Source: Tupaia tana (lineage: Eukaryota > Chordata > Mammalia > Scandentia > Tupaiidae). Taken from it: a stretch of 64,000 nucleotides of DNA. This document shows positions 55,087-64,000 of this stretch, in pieces. The notes beneath the pieces are model-generated. The model made no database searches, had not been told where the DNA came from, and was given only the letters and a program-made list of their open reading frames with translations. Each line of letters starts with the position of its first letter. Positions within the stretch are counted from its first letter, which is position 1. The position numbers were made by a program, and so were the translations under genes. The DNA is taken from NCBI GenBank assembly GCA_026018925.1, contig JAKSZU010000020.1:43611068-43675067 (forward strand), in the 5' to 3' direction.

Positions 55087-55379
55087 TCCTTCCTTCCTTC
55101 CTTCCTTCCTTCCTTCCTTCCTTCCTTCCTTTTATTCCTATAGGGTGCGTGTGCTCGCCAGAAAGACAGAGAGAAACAGAGACAGAGAGACAGAAAGCGA
55201 GAAATCACCCCCAGGGGGGATGGCCACACCGCAATCCCTTCTCCTCCATTCTCCTCTAGGGATCTAGGGCACGCACGCACACGTGCCCAGCATGAGTTTA
55301 AGCCACCGGGTCCGTGACTCGAACCTCAGTAGACTACATGGGAGTCCAGCGACATAGTCATTATGTCAACTGCTGATCC
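55087..55379 (-). mobile_element. SINE A1 whose tail became (CTTC)n
   Basis: The poly(A) tail is replaced by about 11 CTTC units (55087-55131 on the plus strand). Body and head intact to CAACTGCTGATCC. TSD AGCATAGCCAATTT on both sides. Confidence 0.94.
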
Positions 55380-55439
55380 AGCATAGCCAATTTTCAAGCT
55401 TTCCACAAAAGCTTGGAAAAAAAATTTTTTTGTTGGCAT

Positions 55440-55868
55440 TCTTAAGATTTTTGCCTGGGGCTGGCAGGTGGCTTGGTGGTTAAGGGCACTGGACTCCCAC
55501 GTGGCTGACTATGGTTCAAGTCCCGGACCTGGCAGCTTGCACTCTCTCTCTCTCTCTCTCCCTCCCTCTCTGGTCAAATTGAAATAAATGAATGAATAAA
55601 TAAAGTTAAGTAAAATAATTAAAAAAAAGATTTTTGCCATAGGTGTACATTTGCTAGAGAGTGTCAGAGAGAGAGAGAGACAGTGGGAGGGAAAGTGAAA
55701 AATCAACCCCCAGGGCAGATGGCCATGCAACAATCCCTTCTCCTCCATTCTCCTTCTGGGGTTTTGGGCACACGTGCACGGCATGATTTTCAGCTGCCAG
55801 CTGCAGAACTTGAACTTGGTTGGCCCTGTGGGAGTCCAGCACCCTATCAACTATTCCACCTCTGGCCC
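55440..55868 (-). mobile_element. SINE A2 split by a SINE B
   Basis: Tail piece near 55440-55456, remainder 55631-55868. Outer flanks TCCACAAAA and TCCACAGAA. Confidence 0.85.
55457..55630 (+). mobile_element. SINE B nested in A2 tail
   Basis: Complete B. AAGATTTTTGCC from the host tail is duplicated on both sides. Confidence 0.93.
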
Positions 55869-56311
55869 CTCCACAGAAACTAGTGTTCTTACATCAATGA
55901 CCCTGTAAAGAATTCTCTCATTTGGTTCTATTTAAGATTCTGTTACTGAAGATGCAAGGTTCACATATATGCGTTTATATGGACTCAAGCAGAACCAAAC
56001 AATTTTCCTTACCCGGCAGGTACATGTGTAAATCTTTGGATGACACATATGTTACCTACAGTCCAAAGACGACCCTGTATGACGATCGCTGCCGTCTTCG
56101 TTATAAAATCTGTATCAGCCTGCCTAACTGAAGCTGTACACCAACTCAGATCATATCTAAGCATAAAGATAAACTTAAAGCTAACTGCAACACATTATGA
56201 CAAGAATACAAAACATAAAATAGGCACACCTAAAACCTCCAGTTTTCCTCCTCTTTATGCCGACTGTCACACCTGCACACACATTTTTCATACTCACAAA
56301 GGATCAGAGAT
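55869..56311. other. Unassigned DNA
   Basis: About 440 bp with no recognised features. Confidence 0.5.
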
Positions 56312-56665
56312 ATTCTAAGGCAGGAGCCTACACACTGTGGCCAGTAGACCTTGCCCATTTTTTTTTTAAAAAAGAATTATTTATTTATTTATTCATTTGT
56401 TCATTTTAATTGGACCAGAGAGAGACACACAGAGAAAGAGAGAGATAGAGGAAAGTGAGAAAGCAAGCCACCAGGTCCAGGACTCGAACTGTGCTCGGTC
56501 ATGTGAGAGTATCCAGCACCTTAACCACCACACCACCTGCTGGGCCCAAGACCTGTGGTCATTTCTGTAAGTAGGGCTTTATTGGAACACAGCCATGCCC
56601 ACTTGTTTATGTGTTTTCTCTGACTGCTTTTGCACTTCCAGGACAGAGTTTAGCAGCTGGGACAA
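56312..56665 (-). mobile_element. MER5A-type hAT transposon, split by a SINE
   Basis: Pieces at 56312-56355 and 56549-56665. GGCTTTATTGGAACACAGCC and CTGCTTTTGCACTTCCAGGA match MER5A. Strand assignment is from memory of the consensus and is uncertain. Confidence 0.8.
56356..56548 (-). mobile_element. SINE B in MER5A
   Basis: B complement to CCACCTGCTGGGCCC. TSD AGACCT flanks it. Confidence 0.94.
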
Positions 56666-56669
56666 ATAC

Positions 56670-57124
56670 TGTGTGTTCTATGTTAAATTACGTCCTCCCC
56701 TCCCCTCCGAGGACCTGTGTTGAAGCCCTAACCTGCAGTACCTCAGCTGTGACCTTATGTGGAAATACAGTCATCACAGATGTGATCAGTGACGTTAGGA
56801 GGTCACGCGGGCGTACAGCGGGTCCTTAATTCGGTGTGACTGATATTCTTCTGCAAGGGGAAACTCGGACACAGACTGGCACACAGGGAGACTGTCATGT
56901 GAAGACGAAGGCAGAGGCTGGGGCGATGCTGCTAAGGCACGCAGAAGATGGCTAGCAAGCCGCAGAGCTGCGAGGCGGGGCACGCGTTTTTGCGGGCCTC
57001 CAAAAGAAATGGCCTTGCTGACGCCTTGACCTCACACGCCTGCCCTGCGGAACTGTGAGACGATCGGTCCTGTTAAACCACCCAGTTTGTGGCACCTTCT
57101 GACAGCGGCCCGAGCAAACTAACA
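56670..57124 (+). mobile_element. MLT1-type MaLR LTR
   Basis: Solo LTR-like: GTTGAAGCCCTAACCTGCAG, GTGACCTTATGTGGAAATAC, GAACTGTGAGACGATCGG, AAACCACCCAGTTTGTGGCA and terminal GCCCGAGCAAACTAACA follow the MLT1-family order. No internal retroviral sequence adjoins. Confidence 0.85.
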
Positions 57125-57327
57125 CCCGGGTACCGCTCACAAAGCTGCTCACACTCACTACCCGCCCGCTTACAGGAGACACGCGCAGGCTCTCTGCCAG
57201 GCTGTTTTCTGATCTTGGAGGAAAACTAAGAATTAGTCACAAATAACTTGATGGTGGGATATGGATCACTCCTCCCAAGATTTCTTTGCTGACTGCGGAA
57301 AAGAGAAGAAATGAGGCTTATTGATTT

Positions 57328-57578
57328 TTTTGTTTGTTTGTTGTTTGCTATAGGGTGCGTGCACTCTCCATAGAGACAGAGAGAGACAGAAAGCGAGAAA
57401 TCACCCCCCAGGGGGGATGGTCACACTGCAATCCCTTCTCCTCCATTCTCCTCTCGGGATCTTGGGCACATACGCACACACACGTGCCCAGAGTGAGTTT
57501 AAGCCACCAGGTTCGGGATGGAACCACGGCCAACTACATGGGAGTCCAGTGACATAGCCATTACGCTAACTGCTGGTC
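57328..57578 (-). mobile_element. SINE A1
   Basis: Complete. Perfect 17-bp TSD TGAGGCTTATTGATTTT on both sides. Confidence 0.96.
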
Positions 57579-57623
57579 CTGAGGCTTATTGATTTTGCTT
57601 ATAGACATATTTTAAAACATGCA

Positions 57624-57884
57624 AGGGCCAGCAGGTAGAGTGATGACTTTAACAGTGCTGGACTCCCCTCATGGCCAACCATGGTTCTAATCCTGGACCT
57701 GGAAGCTTGAAAAATCATGCTCATCTTGTGTGTGTGCATGCCCAAAATCCCAGGAGGAGAAAGGACTGTGACATGGCCTTCCTCTTGGGGGGTGATTACT
57801 CACTTACCCTCTGTCTCTCTCCAGCTAGTGCATGTGCCCTATGGCGAAAACCTTAAATGACACACACACACACGCACACACACA
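57624..57884 (+). mobile_element. SINE A2 with (CA)n end
   Basis: GGGCCAGCAGGTAGAGTGAT head to CCTATGGCGAAAACC, then (CA)n to 57884. Confidence 0.9.
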
Positions 57885-58985
57885 GTTTAAGTATCTTTCT
57901 GTCCTGAGTTCTATGAAGCATCTGGGCTAGCAGCAGGCCGCAGTGACAGTGCCATGATCTGACCTCTCCCCCGTGGGAAAGTCCCGAGCTCCTATCAAGG
58001 GGACTTCCTGCACCGTGGAGGAACGTGGCGGAAGCCAGGCTGGACTGCTGTGGGAGGACCCTAGTGGAGGGTGTCTGTCTTCCTCTCTGCTCGTATGGAA
58101 GAAAAAAAGTACCGACAGAGATAAAAATCGATGAAAAGATGAAAATTAATTTAACCGGCCTCTGTGAAATCCCAAGTTCAAAAACAGTCATTTGACTGAA
58201 TTTAGACTTTTCAAATCTGAACGGTATTCAACTTAGCTATTTGTTTGCTAAGGCCCAACTTTGGTCTCAGCAAAACACTGTCTGGCAACTTAAAGCTCCT
58301 TGACAATACAAAATCTTTTTATGGGAAATTTCGATGATTTATGTCAGTAGAACACAAACATCTGGTCTAGATTTTCATTGAAATGTGCATGAGGTTAGAA
58401 TTAGAGAACTGGTTTTTGGGGGAAGGTCACCATTTGGCAAGAGGAAACGTGGCTTTGCCGATTCCGTCCCTACTTGGAAAGCAGGTGGAGACATTTTACC
58501 TACTGCAGAAAAACAAACAAGAAAAAAACCCAAACAAACAGACCGAAACCAAAACCCAAACAGCTCCGCCCATGATTTGTAACTAATGATCAGAAAGGGG
58601 CACTCAGGTTTGAATCCTAAGGGGAATTCTTGAGGATTAAAGTTATTTCGTGTAATTCTGGATAGACCATCTACGTATTTTCTCTGAAGCAATGCTTACT
58701 TTCAAACGTTTTCTTGACCTATGACCCATGACCAAAATGACAAAAGAAACTGGGTAAATGAAAGGATCCCGAGAGCACTTTCAAGGTCTAGAGAAAGAGC
58801 GTAGGTGGCAATTAGGAACGAGGAATTCTGTAAGGCCTCGCCCCCACCGTGCGGTCTGCAGACCAGCAGCGTCGGCGTCACCCCAAAGCCAGTTACAAGT
58901 GTAGAATCTCGAGCTGCACCTTGCACCTAACGGGTGACAATTCACATTTCAGCAAGATTTCTAGGTGATTCGTGACACATTCAAG
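57885..58985. other. Unassigned DNA (1.1 kb)
   Basis: No SINE, L1 or MIR recognised and no exon supported. Confidence 0.5.
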
Positions 58986-58994
58986 CTTTTCTTT

Positions 58995-59054
<60 letters not shown>

Positions 59055-59300
59055 TTCTTGGTTGAGAGGTTTTTGCTATAGGGTGCATGCGGTCACCAGA
59101 AAGACAGAGAGAGACAGAGAGAAATCACCCTCCAGGGTGGATGGCCACGCCGCAATCCCTTCTCCTCCATTCTCCTCTCGGGATCTTGGGCACGCATGCA
59201 CACATGCCCTGCGTGAGTTTAAGCCACCGGGTCTGGGACTCCAACCGCAGTCAACTACATGGGAGTCCAGAACACATCCATTACACCAGCTGCTGGTCCT
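58986..59300 (-). mobile_element. SINE A1 whose tail became (TTTC)n
   Basis: About 17 TTTC units (58989-59056) replace the poly(T). Body and head follow, with a shortened head (GTCCAGAACACATCCATTAC). Confidence 0.93.
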
Positions 59301-59479
59301 GTGATGCATCGAAGTTTGAGAAGCACTGATTTTTGTTTTTCAGCTTCTGCAACATGGATCAGTGAGACCATTTTGGCCACTTCATGCTTGCGCCTCTCCA
59401 GCCATCCTACTGCAGGGGACTACTGGTGGCAGCTCTTCTCTTCCTCTTGTCCCTTGCCTCATCCTGAGGGCCTTGCTCG

Positions 59480-59700
59480 TGTTAGTCACTTCTCTAAGTG
59501 CTTACACATATCACATTATTTAACCTTTGAAACAAGTTTACGAGGCAGCACTACCTCCCCCATTTGACAGGTGAGGAAACGGAAGCATACAGAAGTAACT
59601 CGGCCAGTCAGACCACGCGTCCATGGCAAAGCCCGGCTTCAAACTCAGGCTCCAGAGGCCACTCTGGCAGCTACTAACCGCTTTAGTGAAGCGCTTTCCC
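59480..59700 (-). mobile_element. MIR
   Basis: Reverse MIR: CTTACACATATCACATTATT, TTGACAGGTGAGGAAACGGA and AAGTAACTCGGCCAGTCAGA. Confidence 0.85.
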
Positions 59701-59770
59701 GCATTGTACGGATGATGAAAACCCTTCTCTAGGGCCAGCCAATGGCATGGTGGTTAAGATAGCAGGATCC

Positions 59771-60047
59771 GGGAACCAGCAGTTAGCGTAATGGCTATGT
59801 CGCTGGACTCCCACGTAGTCGACCGCGGTTCGCGTCTCGGACCCGGTGGCTTACAACTCACGCCGGGCGCGTGTGCGTGCGTGCCCAAGATCCCGAGAGG
59901 AGAATGGAGGAGAAGGGATTGCGGCGTGGCCATCCCCCCTGGGGGGTGATTTCTCGCTTTCTGTCTCTATGTCTCTCTCTGTCTGTCTGGCGAGCGCACG
60001 CGCCCTATAGCGAAAAACCTCTCCAAAAAAAAAAAACAAAACAAAAA
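59771..60047 (+). mobile_element. SINE A1, youngest subfamily, nested
   Basis: Complete and near identical to the copy at 5583. Perfect 14-bp TSD AGATAGCAGGATCC (59757-59770 and 60048-60061). Confidence 0.98.
59784..59837 (+). promoter_or_regulatory. Internal pol III promoter of young SINE A1
   Basis: A box TAGCGTAATGG at 59784-59794 and B-box position GGTTCGCGTCT at 59827-59837, spaced 43 bp start to start. The B box departs from the GGTTCGANTCC consensus at two or more positions. Activity is inferred only. Confidence 0.6.
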
Positions 60048-60337
60048 AGATAGCAGGATCCTATGTGGTCTACTCTGTGGTTTGAGTCCTGGGCCTTGTG
60101 GCTTGAGAAACATGCCAGGTGCATGTGCACGTGTGCCCAAAATTCCAACAGGAGAAATGGAGGAGAAGGAACTGTGGCCTGACTATCCCCCATGTGTGGG
60201 GTGCTTTCTCACTTTCCATCTCTTTCTCTGTCTCTCTCTGGCAAACACAGGTACTCTTCAGTAAATGAAAATAAATAAATAAACAAACCAAGATAGTATT
60301 TAAAAAAGAAAACTCTGTTCTAAGTAGTTACACTAAA

Positions 60338-60543
60338 TTTTTTTAAAAGAATTATTTTATTTAACTTTGTTTATTTATTTATTTTAATTTGACCAGAAAG
60401 GGGCAGAATGAGAGAGAAAGAGAGAGAGGAGAGAGAGAAAGAGAAAGAGGGAAAGTGAGAAAGCAAGCCGCCAGATTTGGGACTTGAACCATGGTTGGCC
60501 ATGTGGGAGTCCAGTGTCCTTTACCACGCCGCCTGCCTGCCCC
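60338..60543 (-). mobile_element. SINE B
   Basis: B complement with GA-rich CT stretch, to CGCCTGCCTGCCCC. Confidence 0.93.
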
Positions 60544-61393
60544 ACCATAAAAATTAATGGTAAGGAAGACACCATTTCATAGAACTAACAAAACATCCCA
60601 AATACACTGAAAGTAAGAGAGACAGGCTGGATCTCTTACACCTGCCCAAATCATTAAGGGGACTCTGGACGTGTTAGAAATAGAGGCATGCACTGCAACT
60701 TACAGAGTTTATGCTGCTCGCAAATTCAAGTAAATTTATTTTGACAGATTGGAAAAACCTAATCTTATTTCGGTTCTGCTGCTGCAGACGTAGTTTTGTT
60801 TTGATACTGTTCCTGTAAAATGCTAAGCTCCAAATCCCGTGGTTTGTTTGGATATACTTCGACACCCTGAGGGCACTTTGTGGCACGGCACTCAGAGTTC
60901 ATTCCACGGGACCAGTTCCCACCATCTCCCAAGCCTGCATGGCTACAGAGGATCAGGCCTTCATCTGGCATGGTTTTTGGTGCACAGGGGAAGGCAGCTG
61001 CCCCATGGTGAAGTCAGGGATCTGAGGCCTTGCTCAGCTTTTGCCACCACGTCCATGTTTTACTCAGCACAGGCTTTTCATCTTCTACCTGCCCCTAGGT
61101 ACAGCTGTAGGATCTCACGTACTCACACTCATTCTCAGTGAACTGACTTTGAAGCATTAACAACTAGATAAGGGTGTATTTGTGTGTCTTGAGACAGGTT
61201 CACCTAGGCTGACCCTGTGTTACGCTTTTGATCATGAGGCAAGTGGGATAGCAGAATTACTTGAGGAAGTAAATCAATCTGCTTCTTGTTCTCCGAGGGG
61301 GATAAACTTCTTGCCTGCTCCCTGAGATCTGTTGGTCTTTAGCCTCGTTCGGCGTCACTGAGAACAGTGAAGTGCTGATGTGAAAGAACACAA
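60544..61393. other. Unassigned DNA
   Basis: About 850 bp. No repeat or exon recognised. Confidence 0.5.
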
Positions 61394-61857
61394 GGGCCCA
61401 GGTAGTGAAGGGCCAGATCACACATGGCCTGTTCTGTGGCGGGAGTCCAGACCTGTGAGCTTGAAAACCATGCTGGGTGTGCCCATGACTGTGTAATTTG
61501 AACACTGGACCCAGTGACTTGAAAAACACACTGGGCATTGTACATGTGTGTCCAAAATCCCAAGAGAATTGAGGAGAAGGGATTGAGGCATGGCCATCCT
61601 CCCCGGGACGTAACGTCTTACTTTTGCTATCTCTTTCTGTCCCTCTCTAGTGAGCACATGTGCCCTATGGAAAAACTGAAAAAAAAAAAAAAGAGGAAAA
61701 GAAAAACATGCTAGGTGTGTGTGAATGCACGCCCCAAATCCTAGTGGGATGGATCAATAAAGAGACTGCAGCATGACCGTGCCCCAATGTAGGCGCTCTC
61801 TCCCTCTCTTTCTCTGTTTCTCTCTGGTGAATGCATGTGCTCTCTGCCAATTAGAAA
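61394..61857 (+). mobile_element. SINE A2 followed by a headless second unit
   Basis: A2 with a disrupted head and partly duplicated body start (61394-61690), A-rich linker, then a headless body from about 61698 starting AAAGAAAAACATGCTAGGT. Same design as 1304-1738. No clear TSD seen. Confidence 0.75.
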
Positions 61858-61979
61858 ACAAAACCAAACAAACAAAGAATACTATACTTGGACTCTAAAG
61901 GCCCAATCCCAACTACATCATTTTTTAGTTGTGTGATCTTGGGCAAGATACCTTACCCTATTAGAAATTGAGGTTTAGG

Positions 61980-62197
61980 AGGTTGGCAGGTGGCAGGTGG
62001 CGAGGGGTGCTGGACTCGGACATGGCTGACTCGTTTGAGTCCTGGACTTGGCACCTTGCTTTCTCACTTCCTCTCTCTTTCTCTCTCTCACTCTGTCCCT
62101 CTCTGGTCAAATTAAAAAACAAAACAAAACAAAACCACCCAAAAAACAGTAAGTAAATAAATAAATAAAGTTAAATAAAATAATTCTTTAAAAAAAA
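61980..62197 (+). mobile_element. SINE B in MIR, first
   Basis: GGTTGGCAGGTGGC head with a small duplication, A-rich tail. AGAAATTGAGGTTTAGG on both sides. Confidence 0.92.
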
Positions 62198-62214
62198 AGA
62201 AATTGAGGTTTAGG

Positions 62215-62398
62215 GGCCCGGTATGTGGCGTGGTGGTTAAGGCACTGGACTCCCACATGGGCAACCAACCAGGTTCAAGTTGGACCTGGTGACTTGCTTT
62301 CTCACTTTCTCTCTCCCTCTTTCTCCCTGTCTCTCTCTGGTCAAATTAAAAAATATAATAATAATAAATGAAGCTGAACAGATATTTTTAAAAATGAA
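62215..62398 (+). mobile_element. SINE B in MIR, second
   Basis: GGCCCGGTATGTGGCGTGGT head. AGAAATTGAGGTTTAG on both sides, giving three copies of the target in total. Confidence 0.93.
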
Positions 62399-62625
62399 AG
62401 AAATTGAGGTTTAGTGGTATTGTGAGAATTAAGAGAGGTCATTTGTGTGAAAGCCCCTTGATGCCAGCGACAGTATAAATCTCATTACATATTAACTTTT
62501 GTTTTTCTTGCAACTGCTATCTTGAGACTTGGGGTGATTGTTAGCACAAGTTTATACAATTGGTGATTCCCCACTCTGTCACCTATGTCCACTTTCATGT
62601 GTCTCCTTAAAATACTCCCATTTAA

Positions 62626-62878
62626 GGACTAGCAGTTGGCGTAATGGCTATGTTGCTGGACTCCCATGTAGTCGACCGTGGTTTGAGTCCCAGACGTGGT
62701 GGCTTAAACTTTGCGTGCGTGCCCAACATCTCGAGAGGAGTGTGGAAGAGAAGGGATTGCAGTGTGGCCATCCCCCCTGGGGGGTGATTTCTTGCTTTCT
62801 CTCTCTTTATCTCTGTCTTTCTGGTGAGCGCATGTGCCCTATGACAAAAACCTCTCCAAAAAACAAAAACAAAAAACC
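62626..62878 (+). mobile_element. SINE A1, body shortened
   Basis: GGACTAGCAGTTGGCGTAAT head. About 15 bp are lost at the body start (GGCTTAAACTTTGCGTGC). Imperfect TSD. Confidence 0.93.
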
Positions 62879-63114
62879 AAAAACTCCTGTTTAGACTCCT
62901 GGAATACTCTTTCTTCAGTGCATTATCTTGACTTTGATTTCCCTTACCCCAGTCATACCTCATCGCCAAATCTTGTCTGCCTTAAATCTCGTACCCCTGC
63001 AGGCTGGGTAGCAGCTAGTGTCAGAAGAGTGTCAGGCTTGCAGGGTCCAGAAAACTCAGGTGCAAATTTCCTGGATCTTGGGTCTTGTATGTGTATATTT
63101 TAGCAAAAAACTAT

Positions 63115-63310
63115 TGATTATCAGTAAGAATATGCAGCAATTTTATGAAGTCCTTATTACATGATAAGTGCCTTCCATTTCTTTCCTCATTTAATCCTTA
63201 ACAAAGCTTTGCAAAATAGGTATTATTATCTCCACTTGGCAATGAGAAAACTGATGCTCAGGGAAATGAGATAACTCACCCCAAGTTACACAGCTAGAGA
63301 GTGGCTGTGG
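63115..63310 (-). mobile_element. MIR
   Basis: Reverse MIR: TTTCCTCATTTAATCCTTAA, TAGGTATTATTATCTCCACT and CAAGTTACACAGCTAGAGAG. Confidence 0.9.
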
Positions 63311-63572
63311 CAGAGAAGATGCTCGTCACCACTTTATTTCCTCTTCCTGGGCATTTAAGAAGATGGCATTTCCCAGCCTCCCTTGTCACTTGATCGGAGC
63401 CTTGTGAATAGGTGTTAGCCCATGGAACTGGATGTAAATTTTGTAAGCCATTTCCAAGACTGGCTTATAAAATGGTACCTCCAGATCCTACCAGGCTACC
63501 TTTAGAAGACATAGAGTACATAGCTGAGCTACAGGATAAAAAAGAGCCACCCGGCCCTATGACATAAACAAG

Positions 63573-63822
63573 AATCGATTTTTTGCTTGTTTGTTATAGG
63601 GCATATGCACTTGTCAGAGAGGGGAGGGGAGAGAGGGAAAGTGAGAAATCACCCTGGGGGGAATGGCCAGGCATAGTCCCTTCTCCTCCATTCTCTCTGG
63701 GATTTTGGGCACACATACACATGCATCTGGGGTGATTTTCAGGCTGACATGTCTGGGACTTGAACCATGAAGCTGCTCATGTGGCATCCAGCCTCCTTAA
63801 CTTCCATGCCACATGCTGGCCC
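63573..63822 (-). mobile_element. SINE A2
   Basis: TTGTTATAGGGCATATGCAC to CCACATGCTGGCCC. Flanks CAAGAATCGATTTT and CAAGAATAACTTTT. Confidence 0.92.
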
Positions 63823-63954
63823 AGCAAGAATAACTTTTACTGGCTATTTGGGGATTGAGTGACAGAAGTGGGTTTTGGCATCAACTTGTTTGGACATCAA
63901 TATTTCAACACACTGTGCGACGGTCTTTTGATATAGACATTGATAATAGATACA

Positions 63955-64000
63955 AGAGGCCTTTGAAAAGTTTGTGGAAAATTAAAATATAAATTTATTT
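63955..64000. other. Possible mariner-type end, cut by window edge
   Basis: CTTTGAAAAGTTTGTGGAAA followed by an A/T-rich stretch resembles a mammalian Tc1/mariner end I recall only approximately. Too short to confirm. Confidence 0.25.

Larger units (their letters stand above)
59731..60288 (+). mobile_element. SINE A2 split by the youngest A1
   Basis: A2 head at 59731-59770, remainder 60048-60288. The break falls in the D-arm part of the head. Confidence 0.92.
61880..62500 (+). mobile_element. MIR split by two SINE B copies
   Basis: MIR 5' part at 61880-61979 (GTTGTGTGATCTTGGGCAAG) and 3' part at 62399-62500 (GAGAATTAAGAGAGGTCATT), separated only by the two B insertions. Confidence 0.85.

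Noticed and set aside
459-63103. Dozens of 60-150 codon reading frames with similar products (recurring LDSHVVD, ACPRS, SLSVSLSL)
   Set aside because: They coincide with SINE copies on either strand and recur because the copies are alike. They have no consistent start and no splice context.

Overview
The window is nuclear DNA of a eutherian (placental) mammal. It holds MIR copies, a MER5A-type hAT transposon, an MLT1-type MaLR LTR, old L1 (L1M-like) 3' ends and intronless processed pseudogenes of SUMO2 and CYCS, all set in AT-rich DNA with no long open reading frame. I could not identify the species. The dominant component is a tRNA-derived SINE superfamily that I do not recognise as any primate, rodent, carnivore, armadillo, hedgehog, elephant or horse SINE I know. 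No functional protein-coding gene, conventional tRNA or rRNA gene, CRISPR array or bacterial-type system is supported.

My labels for the SINE forms are used throughout. A1 is the young form of about 250-270 bp. Its tRNA-like head carries TAGCGTAATGG (A box) and GGTTCGAGTCC (B box), its body contains a CCCCCC/GGGGGG palindrome, and it ends CCCTATAGCAAAAACCTC plus poly(A). A2 is an older, more diverged long form (head GGCCAGCAGGTGGCATGGTG). B is a short form of about 170-190 bp: the same head, then a CT-rich stretch, TCTGGTCAAATT and an AAATAAAT-rich tail. Roughly 100 copies occur on both strands, about one per 600 bp. Many are nested or stacked at the same target site.

Layout. 0-9 kb: SINEs inserted into two L1M 3' ends. 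9.0-10.7 kb: a SINE stack with a SUMO2 processed pseudogene in the tail of its last member. 11-17 kb: SINEs, one L1 end and unassigned DNA. 17.2-20.5 kb: a forward HAL1-like element (L1 ORF1 followed directly by a 3' UTR, no ORF2). 20.5-21.75 kb: a reverse-strand CYCS processed pseudogene broken by three SINEs. 22-32 kb: SINEs and unassigned DNA. 32.6-34.9 kb: a complete reverse-strand HAL1-like element with a perfect 15-bp target-site duplication (TSD). 35-50 kb: SINEs, MIRs, L1 fragments and a local duplication (43.3/45.6 kb). 50.0-50.7 kb: a local inversion signature. 50.7-53.8 kb: a SINE-free unique stretch. 54-64 kb: SINEs, MER5A, MLT1 and three MIRs.

In functional terms, L1-type machinery is the likely mobiliser of the SINEs, HAL1-like elements and pseudogenes: TSDs of about 10-17 bp, A-rich 3' ends and TTTT/AA-like sites are seen repeatedly. 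The many short open reading frames of 60-150 codons are overwhelmingly translations of SINE copies and are not annotated as genes.
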